From Burhinus oedicnemus (taxonomy: Eukaryota > Chordata > Aves > Charadriiformes > Burhinidae), in contig VFFE01007124.1 of assembly GCA_008921705.1 (NCBI GenBank), positions 1,203,928-1,267,927 on the forward strand: a stretch of 64,000 nucleotides of DNA, read 5' to 3'. A program made the position numbers and the translations under genes. This document shows, in pieces, positions 26,126 to 39,450 of this stretch. Position 1 is the stretch's first letter. Every line of letters starts with the position of its first letter. The notes under the pieces were generated by a model. It searched no databases, was not told where the DNA came from, and was given only the letters and a program-made list of their open reading frames with translations.

Positions 26126-29100
26126 CACACCTTTTCTGCAGGCACTGGCCAGGAATGTAAGTCAAAATTGGACTTTTAAATTGCATTTCAACCACAATTC
26201 CCCACATTAAGCTGGCTTTAACTTGAGCAGATTGTCTGTCTTACACAACATAACTTGGATGATGTTGCAGCTAGAAGGGAATCTTCCTTGGAGGACAGGG
26301 CTAGAATTCCAAATTATATTAATAAATTACATAGTAAAAACAGTGTCAGAGGAAATTCAGTAAGTGCAATATTTTTACACTGAAGTGGGAATACTCATCT
26401 ATGGCTAGAAGAAGAGGTGCAGGCTGTGCAGAACTGCTGGCTACATGAAGGGAACCAGACGTTTGAATAAATAAAGCTGTAACCATCATCCTGGAACTCA
26501 TAACCAGGAGTAAAAACTGCAAAGCATATGAAATGTCCACTTCATTCAGCTTTTGCAAGACCCATACTGAATAATTATACTCCGATTTGGACCATTTAGA
26601 GAAATTCCAGAGAAGAGTCTTGGGAATGGCCTGAAGTTCAGAAATCATAAGCTGCCAAAAAAGACTGAGAAGCCGGGGTTGCTTAAAGAGAAGAGAAATG
26701 GGCTGATGAAAAAAAAAAAAAAAAGGGGAAAGAATTAATCCATAGTGGTCAGAACAAATAGAAATATGACTAAGTTACACATATTCAGTAAAACATTGGA
26801 AGTAAAGGAGTAGTGAAGCACAGGATTGTTTTTGTTGGACAGGACATCCACCATTAGGAGAATTAAGGACAGTATAAAAGAAAATCTGTAAAGAGTGACA
26901 TAGTTTGATTTGATCCTGCTCACAGTCAGAGGATGCCCTAGAAGAACTGCATTCCTCTCAGCTGCATTTTTTATTATTCTTTCATTTCTGTAGGGATTGG
27001 TTATCCACAGAGTCCTCATCATGGAAAGTCGTAAAGCGAATGTACCTGAAAACTCTCAGTGTTTGGGTTTTCCTCAGGTCGGGTTCCAGACGCTCAGTCT
27101 TGAGGAACAGTCTCACCACAAACATGTTCAAGATAGATGTTTTATTGTTACATTACACTTTCCAGCCAGCTATTTCTAAATGTTTGAGAGAACAGAGTTT
27201 ACCTTTCAAGCACCCTGGGTAAGCAGGATGTGTATGTAACATAAGATGACTTGAGATATCCATTGTATCCACAGGTGGGCCCAGCACCTTTATTTTTTGA
27301 AGTCATGTTAAACATTTGGCCTTAGTGACGTTGTGGTAATGAACACTGCAAAAATAATTTGAGTTTCATTCAGAACTGGCTGATGAATCCATAGGATGAT
27401 TTTGTAACACCTTTAACAGAAGTCTTTCAGGAAAATCTAAGTCCTGTAATACAGAGGCTGGACATTTTCTTCATGTTGCCATTAGTGAAAGACTCTAACT
27501 CAAAAAACAAAAGACTCCGAATAGTTGGATCCAAAGTGCCAAGTCAAACAAAGAGCTTGAAAGGGTAGTTGCTTATCTGGCGATACAAAAACTCCGGTTA
27601 AATTTTTATACCTAATAAGTCACCCAGGTGTTAATTTTTAAAGATAAATAGATAAATTACCATACCCCAGTTACTAAATCAGTGATGGAGAGATGCATCT
27701 CCATAGTTTTGGCCAGGGATTTTTTCAAGCACCAAACCCAACGACTGCTCACATTCAGCAAGTGACCCAATACGGACAAACGTCACTGATAGTGCATTGC
27801 TAAACTGCAAGTCTACCGTCATGGAATATAACCTTTCAAGGTAGGTATGTTGTGGAGGCAGATAAGATAAAGTTGCCTCTGCCAATACTTGATGCATGTA
27901 TATTTATGAAGAGACAAATCACTGGTGCCACATCCCTGTGCCTATGTTAACGTAACTGCAGACAATCGTTCTACAGCCTGTAGTAAAGTAGAGTTGTCGG
28001 GCTGCAAATCTGGATATTGTTCATATGGAACTTATATACTGCCTACTGATGATCCAGTTAGTACTATATTCCCTCTTATATTTAGACATGCCTCACACAT
28101 TTTAGGAACCTGTTGGGGAAAGTGGTAGATTGTGCCAGAACAGCAAGTCATCTTTGAGCAAGTCCTACAAAGACAACAGTATGCACGAGGTGCTTTGAGC
28201 AAAAGAATAAACCCTGTGATGAACAAGCATGAAATAAAGAATGTGTGTGGAACGTTTCCTCCTCAACCAAAAATCTTGCACACAGTTACTGAGAACTGAA
28301 CTACTATGTCAGTGTTAACACACATGTTCTCATTGCCAAGTACAATCACTGTTCTTTCATCATAACACTCCCAGCTTCCTCCTCTCCTCTAGACATGTCC
28401 CTAGTTTTTAGATGCCCAACTAGGAGGAGGAGAAACCATCCTTTCATGCCCCCTGCAAGGCCTATTAGCAGTGGTGAAAGCATTTTCTGTATTACTGCTA
28501 TTGAACCCACGCTGCAGCAGACTCACCTCAATGCGTAAGCTCTGCCTTAGCATGCTACCAACCAGCAGAGAGAGAAGTCACTTACAGCTTGACTTGCACC
28601 CATTTTTCACATCAGTTTAATGACTCTGGGGAGAGCACTGTGTTTCTATTGAAACAGGAGAATCAAGAAGGCATTTTTAATACATTATTTACGCCACTGT
28701 GAAGACGCCACAGGGAATTCAGAACAAAACTGAACTACAGATAAAGTTACAGCTAAACACCGATGCATCTATACAACTGTTCCTACATTAAGTGAGAGTA
28801 GACATTTTTGTAGAGTACCAGCAAGATTATTTCTAGATGTAGAAAAGAAATAGCCCTTTTAAATCCCAGCAGAGGATAATATACCTGTCTGGGAAGCAAG
28901 CAGAAAACCAGAAATACAGTGAAAGAACCACAATTCCCAGAGTAAACTAAGGAATAAAGAGCAATCGCCCCTTTCTCAGGGCATCATAAATAACGCCTCC
29001 TCTGTCCTGCTGTTTTCCTTACCCATGGAAAAAAAAAAATCCCCACATTTTAAAGTCGTACTGTGCAAACCAACCTTACAATTAGAGATGGGCCTGGAAT

Positions 29101-30309
29101 GCAGAGACTTGGATCAGGACTTCTCCTCACAATATTAAAGATTAGACAAGTTTGAACATTTGGGGATCGTTTTTATTCATGTGTTTTTTCATTGTCCCTA
29201 TCTCCAGTTTCCTGGAAAGTGAAGAGCATGGCAGCTATTTCTGGTTCTATCGCACAAAACTATATAACTTAATTCTCAGAAAAAAAGGAAACTTTCTAGA
29301 AAGGCCAGTGCAGGGCTGTGCCTGCTCAGCTGTAGTTGTAAAATGCCTCTAGCCATTTATATGGGTTATACACAAATATTTACTGGGCTTTCAATCAAAA
29401 ACAAATATTTACTATTCCAAATGGAGCAGTACTTGGCAAACATGCTAGTCTGTAAATACAGAGCATCTTCCTAAGGAAATACATACTCATCCACCAGAGG
29501 TAATGAATGCAAAAGAAAAACCACTCTTTCCACTATTAAAAAGACATTTCTTTCAGCTTTCCTAAAGTTTTGCCAATCACAGAAAGTCATCACTGTTGGT
29601 TTATCCCATCACAGCCATGACATTTACTGACCTGCTATAGGTTGTTGAGATCTTGTGACTCTTTTCTGAGGTAGCCAGGATGGCTCCCAATCTATATTTG
29701 CTCTTACACCCCACCACTCTGACTGATCAATGCTTCGTCTATAAAACACAGGGAGTCTTGGTGCCACAAAGGGAAATTTTCTTGATTTCTATGCCCAAGG
29801 ACACCATATGACAACTGAAAAGCAGGCAGACTCTGAAAACCTACTAAGGATCACCACTGGAAGTACTGTCATCATTTTACATTATGGATGGGAACAGCTT
29901 TATTGAAGTGAGTTGTCACTAAGTCACCCTATATACACAACTCAGACAGTATAACCTGTGTTGTAAGACAGCAAAAAGGCTACCAATTTCAGAATGTTGA
30001 CTAGATGTCTCAGTTTTTAATTGTATCTTCTCAGAAGCCTTGTTTTTCTTTCACCTTTCCAAGACAGAAGGATGGTCAAATCTAATACGTTTTGTCTTTT
30101 TCTAGCCTAGGAAAGAATAAAAATCACATCCTTCCATGGAGGATGTTCCACTTGGATCACTATTCTGCTGGTTTGAGGTAAAACAGAACGAATTTTCTGT
30201 TCAGTAATTTTACTTTGCAGCTAAGCCTCTTAACTGAACACTCTGAAATTAACAGCATATTATGGAGACATTGTTCACTCTCAGAGAGATAGGACCTGAT
30301 TACTTATTA
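26126..30309. other. Non-coding stretch, no gene seen
   Basis: An A16 run (26709-26724) followed by GGGG is the only low-complexity item of note. A Cys-rich 67-codon plus frame at 27925-28128 and a 72-codon minus frame at 27679-27897 lie side by side but match no family I recognise and have no good splice context. Confidence 0.45.
26709..26724 (+). repeat. Poly(A) run, 16 A
   Basis: Sixteen consecutive A, followed by GGGG. It could be a retroposon tail or a simple mononucleotide repeat. No retrocopied gene is recognisable immediately upstream. Confidence 0.8.
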
Positions 30310-30902
30310 TTTATGCCAAGGAATGGTATGCACAGTGGCTCTTGCTTATACTTATTGCTGTAACATCCAAGGACAGCTAACTTTGTTATTTGCCCCATTG
30401 GAGGGTCAGAAGCAGAAGAGCATTGAGGGGTCACACCTGCGGGGAGGAACAGACAGGACAGGTGACCCAAAGCTGACTAACGGGGTATTCCATCCCACCT
30501 GCCTCACACTCAGTATAAAAGCTGAGGAATCAAAGGGTCAGCTCTCTTTCTTCAATGGCCGGCATCCGAGGAGGACTCTGTTCATCTGCCTTTGATCCTG
30601 ATCCCTGCATTCCTGAATCCAGATGCAGAATCCAGTTCCTGTCTACTGCTGAATCCAGTCTGGGACTTTCACAATGCCTGCCCATGACATGATTGTCATC
30701 CTGGGAGTTCAGTACTGGTTTTGTATGTATTACATATATTTCATTATTTTCTTTTTATTATTTTATTAATATTTCATTAGAGTAGTTTAGTTTCTTCTGA
30801 ACTTGTAAGTCTCTTTTCTCTCTCCCTCCTCTCCCTGGAGAGAGAGGTGGGCAAGAGCATCTCTCATTTGTTTCAGTGGCCAGTCTGGCCCAAACCACGA
30901 CA
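30310..30902 (+). mobile_element. Solo LTR of avian ERVL (class III) type
   Basis: Successive blocks follow avian ERVL LTRs: a 'caggtgacccaaagctgact'-type block, then 'ggggtattccatcc', 'cactcagtataaaagctg' with the TATA box at 30514-30520, an AT-rich TTATT-repeat stretch (about 30735-30785), 'ctctccctcctctccctgga', and the diagnostic 3' end 'ggcccaaaccacgaca' ending in CA at 30902. The usual 5' start (TGTCCTGGTTT-like) is not recognisable, so the left boundary is uncertain and the copy may be truncated or diverged at its 5' end. No primer-binding site, gag/pol or second LTR follows, which suggests a solo LTR left by recombination. It carries no functional viral gene. Confidence 0.85.
30514..30520 (+). 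promoter_or_regulatory. TATA box of the ERVL LTR
   Basis: TATAAAA lies in the expected place, about 390 bases before the 3' end of the LTR and just downstream of the 'cactcag' block, and would mark the U3/R promoter. Whether it is still active cannot be told from the sequence. Confidence 0.55.
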
Positions 30903-32959
30903 ACTATTAAGAACTGTATTTACATGACACCTAACAGAAGTGATCCTAGACCACGATACAGTCTCATAGGCACTTCTGCAATACATTTTCAAACCCATGA
31001 AACCATGTTTTAGGGAGTAGTTTGCTAGAAGAATACCCACACACACACACTCCCAGCACTTCTTTGGGGACCTCTGTAAATCACAAATACAAAAGTTATT
31101 TAATATAGGAAGAAGAAGTGCTAGAAAAAACGAATTTGAGATCCAATGGTATAACTGAAATTGGGAAAGATTTTGTGGAGAAGCACTTTGCAAAACAGAA
31201 ATCTGAAATTTTCCTCTGCACAATCTCTTTTGCTGATACAAGATTCAAGTTTTGCCCAAAGTCTTCAATATGCAATAATAGTTAGTGTCTTGCTCACATA
31301 TTAGTCCTGAGTGTGTGCTTAGACTAAATAGGCTCTATCCTCTTCAGATAGGAAAGGATTTGCAGATGAGCTGTCATTAATAATACACTATGCATTAAAG
31401 CAAACATTAACATGCTTTCTCAAGTTATTGCAGAAGAGAGCACCTTTAACATATATATAATAAGGGATCATTTTTATAATTTCATTTCCATCCATGAATG
31501 TCAACCAACTTAAACAGAATAAGATCTGTTTAGTGCATGCTGAAATGTGACTTTGACCACGCGTCATAAACGAATGGAAAGTTTTGCTTACCCACTCTGT
31601 TCTCTATGACTGAAGGTGGAGAGCACACAGTAGTAGCTTCCAAGAGACCAATATATTAGAGAGGAAAACCCCACACATTCTAATAACCCACAAAGTCCAA
31701 AATTTCACTCAAAATAAGCAAGTGCTGTGAACCTTAATTGACCACAGCAGATTTGGAAAGCCGGATAAAGTATTGTAAGAGTCAGACTGAACTAAAAAAG
31801 TTAAGCAGGTATTTGTTCTAGCTAATATTTCAATACAGAGGAAAGACTTAAGAACTCCTCCATTTATACCATCTAACAACAAGTTTTGTTTATGGACAAC
31901 TAAACTATTGATTTCTACTCTGGAAACCTTCATAAAAATATCTTTACATATTCAATAAATAACAAGAACATTTAATTTAAAATTATCAGTTCTACATAAG
32001 TAATGGTGCACAAAAAGGAAGGTTATAAAGAAATAGCTGCCTATACATCTTCAGAGCCGTGCAAAAGGTGAAAAAATAGAGAGCATTCAGTAATATCAGT
32101 TACGTTTTCAGAGGGCTCCCTGATCATCCAAGTCCTAATATTTTAGGACATAATGAGATTTTCATGCTTTGAAAGCCTCCATTAAGTCCTTGAGAAGGGG
32201 AACCTCGGTACCCCAAGTATGTCCAAGGCAACCTTGAATTAAGGCATGCATCAACCTAATCAATATGTTTTGCAGTTAGTATGCCCACAACACACTATCC
32301 ATCACCAGTAATGGAATTCAGCATTAGAGGTTTGAGGTTAGACAACCACAAATTTTTTTTCTTCCTTCATCTCACAACAGATATCTAAAGAAATCTTAAC
32401 ATACAGAAGGGGAGGGAGTTGCTCACTTTGAATCATTTGTTACCATAAGCCTGATGACTTGGATTCCAGTTTGGGACAAGTGTGTCATGAGACCTGTTGA
32501 AAAAAGGTCCATTTCAAATAATAGACACAGCGTCACACCCATCTGGATGGTCCTTTTGGTTTTGTCTTCATTTTGGGTTTGGTTTGGCTCTGTTGGAGCT
32601 TGTTATTTCACTTCTTAAAAAAAGCTGCCAAATGTGGACAGTGGGTGTGTCTTGTTGACATCTTGCGGTCCACATAATATGACCATTTTGCTGATTGTCA
32701 GGGCGATATGATTAAGACCTTAAAATCAAGGGAGATTTTAGCTAGCAACATGCTTTGAACAGCAGCAGTATTTGTTGAACAACAGCAATTAAGTCTCATT
32801 TCAAGTCAAGTATGACCACCTCCATCACTCTCCATCAACGCAACCTCCCTTAAACCCCAGCTGTATCATTTGCCTGGGTCCTCCTTTACCAACCATTATT
32901 AGGCATAGCTCCAGCCAGCCATTACTTTACAGAGAAATAACAGCAACCATAATGAGTTA
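30903..32959. other. Non-coding stretch, no gene seen
   Basis: A short (CA)n run at 31038-31050 is the only simple repeat. The 122-codon minus frame at 30873-31241 overlaps the LTR end and is not coding-like. No exon or named repeat was recognised. Confidence 0.45.
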
Positions 32960-33165
32960 AATCAAAGGTCCTTCTTGTCCAGTACACTGTTTCCAGCCAT
33001 GTCCAGGAAACAGCTGTTCAGGAACAGAAACAAAGCAAGTGAATTACCCTTCTTGTGGTATAGTCTCCCAGCAATCAGCAGTTTAAGGAAATATTTCCTG
33101 ATTTCCAGAAGTAGACTGTTCCCACAAGATTATGTACATCCAAGGCATGGTGTTCCCTCCTAGCC
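32960..33165 (-). mobile_element. CR1 LINE 3' fragment, old subfamily
   Basis: The plus strand reads 'caaaggtccttcttgtccag', 'tacactgtttccagccatg', then 'aggaacagaaacaaagcaag' and 'agcaatcagcagtttaagga'. This follows the reverse complement of old sauropsid CR1 3' regions ('ggtccatctagcccagtat', 'cctgtctccagcagtggcc', 'caagaacaaagcaagtg', 'agcaatctgtggtttaggga'). The element is therefore in minus orientation. It is heavily diverged and retains no coding frame. Confidence 0.6.
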
Positions 33166-33729
33166 AACTGGCAGAGGTTGGATCTTCAATCTGTCAACCC
33201 TCAAACGCTGCAGAAAAGGCCAAATTCTCTGCCAATAGAAGTCAGTAACATTTCACCAGCTTAAAAGCTGTTAATGTTAACTAAGTACTTTGGACTCCTG
33301 TCTTAAAAACAAAAGCATCCTAGAACCTGGTTCTCATACGCTAAGGAAAAGATTAGAAGCAATCACGAATTTTATTTGGCCACCCCTGAGGAGCCTTAGC
33401 CCAAGTTAGAAAGAGGTCCCATTTTGAATCTGAAAGCTAGTAGATAACTAAGAAAACCATTTCAGATGTGAATATATAAAATAAATTATTGCAACTAACT
33501 ATCCATATAGCTAAAGTGATTTACAGCAGCCATGAATTTGGCCAAGCATTAATATGAAGAGTAGCACACATGGTAAAATGATATTACGTAGTATAAAATT
33601 TATTAGTCTTTTCAAGGATTACTTCAGTGTAAATTACTTCAATGAATCAGAAAATCCCTGCCAAAATAGCGTGACATATATCACACACCACACAGAGAAA
33701 GGTACCAAGGTATGGGATACTCTTATTAA

Positions 33730-33877
33730 AATCAAAGAATAATTTAAGTAGGAAGGGACCTCTGGAAGTTATCTACTCCAACCTCCAGTTCAGAGTAGGT
33801 GTAATTAGACCAGGTTGCTCAGGGACTTTACTTCAGTCTTGAACATTTCCAGGTACAGAAATTCCACAAAATTTGAG
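33730..33877 (-). mobile_element. CR1 LINE 3' end
   Basis: From 33730 the plus strand reads 'tcaaagaataatttaagtag', 'gaagggacctctggaagtta', 'tctactccaacctccagttc', 'accaggttgctcaggga' and 'gaacatttccaggtacagaa'. This is the standard reverse complement of the avian CR1 3' UTR next to the terminal 'attctatgattc' repeat. The element is in minus orientation and 5'-truncated, as most CR1 copies are. Confidence 0.9.
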
Positions 33878-36800
33878 TCATGAGGTTAGAAAAAGAAAAA
33901 TCATTCCATTTAAGTTGCAAGTGTCAACCAACATTATTCCTCCATTATAGAGCATGTACATTACATTTACTACTCCCCAACATGTCTGTTTCTTTTTGCT
34001 GTTCTGCTGAGACTGAGAAAAAATATTTGATGAAGAAATTCTTTGCAGAGGCCTCCCTCAGCTTCTGGAGCTGACAGGAAGAGGGGAAAGGACAGGTTCC
34101 TACCACACCATTCATCGCTTGAGCCAAAACATTGGTTAGAAAAAGCATAAAACAAGACAGTATGTGTACATACATTTTCAGTGAAGGATTCAGAACTTCC
34201 TAACAGATCACAAGTCACAGGATACAGCACCACCACTCTGGAGGGACACAGCAAGAGGCAGGCAGCAGCTACAAGATAGCTTGAAATTGGGCTCTGACCC
34301 ATCCAGAGTCTGTCTCCTATACAGAATTGCGATGCAAGATCAAGACATTTGTACACCAACATTTCCTCCTACCCCCTTCCACTCTAGAACAGGTTTTACA
34401 AGTTCTGTCCAGGCCTCTAGGAAGGTCTTTCAGTTCTGCTCTCTTAATCTTGGCTGGTTATTTCCAGGCAGCGGTTTGCCTTCCTCTCCTTGAGGGGGAG
34501 GTTCTCAGACCCCTGGCTAAGATGTTGTTACCTGCCCAGTCCTGCTCTCTCTTCAAGTAGATTTGGTAGTCTCCAGGCAGAAATGATCTCCTGCTCCAGT
34601 CAGGGTTTTGCAGGACCCAGTCTTAACAGACCACAACGTTACTGTGAATGAAAGCAAAAAAAACCCCAAAAATCCGCTGAGAAATACAGGCCACTACAGA
34701 ACTCTGGACAAACCAGTAAGTGATACAGTGTAGATAATAAGCCAGCTTCCGGGCCACGTGCACATTGTTCGGCATCCCTGCCGATACATAAGGGAACAGA
34801 CTAACTTCAAGAAGTGTTGGGTTTGATTAATAACTTCTGCCCACCTGTCCTGCCCAAACCAGACTGTTTCCAAAAGGAGGGATTAATTGCATCAGGCATC
34901 ACATACAGCAGGCAAAACATTACTAGTATTTTTACTCTCCTGGACATTTGACTGCACAGCATAATTACTAACACTCCTTGGACTGTGTTCCTCATCACTC
35001 TGTATGCCCCATTAGTTGGGAGGGATGGCTAAATACCTGTAGCAAACATCAATTAAGTGGAATGAAGATAAGGAAGATCCTATAGGTTTGAAATGCCACT
35101 TCTGGTTTCCTCAAACTCCCACCCCTCATCCTTATAAGGAAAGGAAGTATGTTTATGAAGCAGAAGCCAAAAATTAATTTAGCAACATATTACAGAGTTG
35201 CGACAAAGATCAGGTGTGGGAGATGCATCCTCAGCTCAATATGTGAAACGCAGGGAAGGATTCTGCATGCCTCTCCAAGCACAGAGACAGGGAAGGTTAG
35301 TGAGTTCATCAGCACTATAACCACCACCATCACTACTTTGATTACTCAAATGATCACAGAGAAGGGACTATTCAAGGAAAATCACATACACCAAGTAGTC
35401 TGCTGCAAACATAACACACATCAGCCCAACGCAGTCTGGATCTACAACTGATTTGGGCAAGGAAGAGCTCCCTCACATCAATAAGGGTGGTGTTTCACAG
35501 TGATTTTGTAGCAAAAACCTAAGCACCAGCACCCCTACCACTTCCCCACAAATCAGTTCAGGCACAAGCACCTGGAAAGCTGCATAAGACTTTTATGCAA
35601 GCTTCAGAGTTATCTGTGGACTAGCAACCCATTGGCCATCACTTTGCACATGATGATGACCAGGCACAGTTGATGCTTCAGGCGTTACATGTATCTTAAT
35701 TGGTCTTCTTAACAAAAGAAAAATGAAGTTTTAGATCCCACAACACAGGATTTCAAGCCATTCCTTCCAGCCAGTAACAATAGTATGTATCAGTGTCTGT
35801 CTTAATTCTTCAAAGTGCAAAAGACATCAAGGCCAGATATTAGCCACTTGCAATCTCATGTGGACCAATAAATGTCTGCAGATTATGGTGAACCTGCCTA
35901 AAAAGCATGCCTAAGTGATGTCACCCTTTTCCTGAACCTGCAATACCCCAGGATTTACATCTGCCTTGTACTTAAATCAAAGCGTCACTGCTTGTTCTGA
36001 TAAAAGCTTTAACTTCACAGACAGTACCCCAACAACATACCATCAGTTTAACCAAAGGCTCAAACTTTAGACTGCCTTGCAAGTGTCAGCCTTCTTTTTT
36101 TTCATCCTCAGCTGCAGAGGATGCACGTTGGTGAGCTACAGAGGGCACACACAGCCATGCAAAGCAAGTTGGCAGGCTCACCACAGCTCTACAGTAGGTT
36201 GACACGTACCTTCTTGTACACACATACATAAAATAATACCATCCAGTGTCCGTCATCTCTGCCAAGGGTACTATAGACTATGATATCTCAAACAAGCCTC
36301 TCAAAGACATTGGCACTTTAAGACCCAACATAGGTCCCATAGGGCACACTTATTCTGAAGCACCTACTAACATGGCACCACTTCCACAAGCTGCCTGTGT
36401 CTGAAGCAGAACTCATCTGCCAGCCACGTGTAGACCTGAAGATGGGTGACAGCAAGTGAGTGAATCAAGTTCCCAGATCTTCAAAGGAGGATTTGCTTAA
36501 GGAAAAAGCAACTTTGGATCTCTCACCCAGCCCAACCCAGCAAGGTTCATTTTTACTCTGCTGCTGCCTTTCAGCTGCACGAGGCAGCAGCAAGCTTGCC
36601 AGGCCTCATTCCGCTGCCACCAGACTCACTGGAGGACCAGGGCTACAACCACACTGCCAAGTCTTTCATTCTTATTCCTTGCTCTCAGCAGTGCCCTCAG
36701 TAGTCTGTCCTTTTCCAAGGGGAAAAAGTTCTCAGATTTCAGGAAACGTTGTGCAGAGAACCTGAACTCCATTCCTTGCTGCTTCTCCACGCTATTTCAT

Positions 36801-38067
36801 CTTCCTCAGGAGGCACCTTCACAGCAACAACTTTCATCCAGGCAGTATTCCTCAGCTAACACGCTCACCCTATAAAAAGAGCTCTACTCCAAGCTCAGAA
36901 CTGCTACAGCTCACTCTTAGAGAGCAGCATATTCCCAATCCGGTCTTTCCTCAGCTAACTGCTCTCCATAAAAGCAGCACAAACATACTACTTGCAAACC
37001 AGTCTTCCCCTACAAGCTCAGCCCCTTCCTTGCTAAAAAATCTAGTGCAGGTGTGGCTAATTGAGCAGGGCTGGCCACAGCTTAAAAGGTACAAACACCT
37101 TCCACATCCTACCAGTGACTACAGGGGATTGACTGATATAATGCAATTAAAAAAAAAAAAAAAAATAAATAAAGTCTATTTGGGTATGTTTTAGGTAGTC
37201 TTCTGATTCACAAGAATCAAAGTTATTTTTAGGATGCTCTTTATTTGAAATTGAAGGAGTTCCCTTTATTTAACAGCTGCAAATGAACAGTTCAGGGAAA
37301 AGCAGACATGAACAGTGTTTCCAGTTGCATGGGACTGGTCTGAAGTAGCCTGTTTAAGCGCCTAATGAAAGGAGTATCTTCCTTTTCTTACCATGTGAAT
37401 TGTTAATATCGCATATACAGCCAAGATAGAGAAATAACATAGTCCTTATTTATTGTATCAAGGGTTTTGGTAGGTTTCATCAAAGGTGGCTAATCTGTGT
37501 GCCGCAGGCCTGGACTGGGCTGCCAATGGCAGCTCACCCAGCCTGCTTCTCTTCTGCAGTGCTGTATCCTGAGGGCCCCCAAGATGTTGACAGTGAGGAA
37601 TTGTTCAAGCTATTCTGCCTTTCTAGGACGTTCAGTCACACCCCCCTGCATGCAGATGAAAGCTGTCCAGCCATAGATACAAGCATGTGCTTTTGTCCAT
37701 GATTAAAAGAGTACCTGATGACAAGACGCTCTGCTTATGTGCAGGGGACATCTTCATTCAGATCATGCAAATGAGGAACGTAACTGCCTATGGAGAGAAG
37801 GGTTCATCATTCACAGGGTCCTTGCACAGTCAAGAGGAGTTGCAAGGTCATGGCAGGCTGCCCTAAAGTCTCTTCCCAGTCAGAGAACATCAAGTAGTCA
37901 GATGTAGTCAGACTCCAAGCCTGCACTTTCTATCCCACTCGACAACAACAGTACTAGCAGTAGAGGGAATGTTTGCAACTTTAAAGGATTATTATCTGTT
38001 GGAAGGTAAAACAGGAAGGCAGAACCATAATGTATGTCTGATTATGACACTCAGAACCAAGCCTAAC
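33878..38067. other. Non-coding stretch, no gene seen
   Basis: Open frames up to 130 codons occur on both strands (33970-34362 minus, 36460-36765 plus) without recognisable domains. The part from 36.4 to 37.1 kb is slightly more GC-rich and ends in an A17 run, which could mark a retroposed transcript, but no parent gene is identifiable. Confidence 0.4.
37149..37165 (+). repeat. Poly(A) run, 17 A, followed by TAAATAAAG
   Basis: Seventeen A followed by a TAAATAAA stretch. It may be the tail of a retroposed sequence lying upstream (about 36.4-37.1 kb). No target-site duplication was located by eye. Confidence 0.7.
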
Positions 38068-38120
38068 TGGAGTTGATGGAAGTCTTTTCATTGACTTCAT
38101 TTGGCAATAAATCAGGCTCA
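38068..38120. repeat. Dispersed hairpin repeat, copy 2
   Basis: The sequence contains 'ggagttgatggaagtctttt' followed by 'cattgacttcatttgg' and 'aaatcaggctc'. It uses the same 'ttgatggaagtc/cattgacttcat' inverted theme as the copy at 9.84 kb. It is short and diverged. Confidence 0.4.
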
Positions 38121-39317
38121 TCCTTAGAAGAGTTCCTTGTTTTCCCTTCAGATCCCGTACCAGCCTTACAGCATTAAAATCATGTGTTGGGAAATCTGTG
38201 ATAATATCTTTGTCCTAACATCACCAATTCATGCTGCCATTAAAGAAATGGAGAATGATGAAAGGTGACAGAAGAAATTTGCCTTCTTTAATCTTCAATA
38301 ATGCAGCTCCTTTCTGTAGCATTCTGCCGTCTTCCTGGGCGAGAACAGACTTTCTCCTATTCAGTTTACTGCTTTTCCCCAAGCAGCAGCTCAAACTAGC
38401 TGATCAGTGACTAAAGCAGGACAACATCAGTGATTATCTGTATCACTTTTGAAACCTAACCCTTTAAGGGGTCATAGCAATACAAATGCTACCCGTGAAT
38501 ACCATCTTCCCAAACTCAAGAAAGGAAAACATTTAAGGTTTTCGGTTTGCAGAAACAACCTTCTGTCATCCTGGCAACTTAGTTCCACCTGGAACATCCT
38601 ATCTTCATATTTCAGAAAATGTGGAATGAGGGAGGACAGGAAATATCCAGCCATTAAGAGCTCATGAATGAATTTTTTAAAGTTCTTTGCTTCAGAATGG
38701 AAATAATTTTCATTTCCAATCCTTTTTGCCCCCTCTACCACCATATGCTAGACTATTTTCCTTTTCATTGCACTTCGTATTTGACCTCCTGGTGAAAGTC
38801 AGGAAACATCATCCAACTAATTGTGAGCACCTGTGTTGGTGCAAGCGTGAGGGGAAACACCTAGCTTAGTGGGTCATGGAACTCTATGCTGATTTAAAAT
38901 ATTAAGACCCATTATGTCCAGAAAAAGCAACCTACATTCCTTGTTAATGCAGTGATGGAGGGATGTGTCATAAATGCTACTCATGGTAGTAAAAGTCATT
39001 ATAACTGTGCCATTTTTGTGAAAGGAGGCAAACTGTAGTTTTCAGAACTGTACAGTCTGCATTTTCAGCTAACTGTTCTCTCTGTTGAAATCTTTCACTT
39101 TTCTGCTTCAGTCTTGACCAAGGTGAGTGTACACATATGTGCATTCTCAGTACATGGAGACATGTTGCACTGCCTTCAGCAGTACTGACCACACACACAA
39201 TATGCTGGCTATAGTACATTTTCTGTGCTTTTTCTGTTTAATTTTTAAACTGGACTCTCTCTAGCCGGACACCTCATTAAAGCTGATAGATTTACAATCC
39301 CCAGCTTACAGTTTCTG
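38121..39317. other. Non-coding stretch, no gene seen
   Basis: Opposing open frames of 72 and 90 codons at about 38449-38744 overlap each other and show no domain. No repeat was recognised. Confidence 0.45.
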
Positions 39318-39450
39318 AACTGTGGGTGGCCTTGGACAACTTCTGAAATTTTGCATGCCACCATTTTCCAATTGTAGAGTAAGAAGAAGAATAATCCCTC
39401 TTACCTCTCATACACTGTCTTGTTGCTCAGAATAAAGCATTAATATTTCA
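39318..39450 (+). repeat. MIR-like SINE remnant
   Basis: 'gtgggtggccttggacaact', a CT/T-rich block, 'ccattttccaattgtagag' and then 'gaataatccctcttacctct' align with the MIR order (tgaccttgggcaagt, cctcagtttcctcatctgtaaa, ggataatagtacctacctc). The final 'gctcagaataaagcattaat' fits the MIR end (agtgctcaataaatgtt). The tRNA head is lost. Confidence 0.6.

Noticed and set aside
27925..28128. Cys-rich 67-codon plus frame that at first sight recalls a secreted or envelope-like fragment
   Set aside because: No signal peptide, no neighbouring retroviral sequence and no recognisable motif. Cysteines alone are not evidence.
30873..31241. 122-codon minus frame
   Set aside because: It begins inside the ERVL LTR end on the opposite strand and shows no coding character.
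37560..37702. Plus frame after a good polypyrimidine/CAG acceptor ('LYPEGPQDVDSEELFKLFC')
   Set aside because: No donor site ends the frame plausibly and the peptide matches nothing I know.
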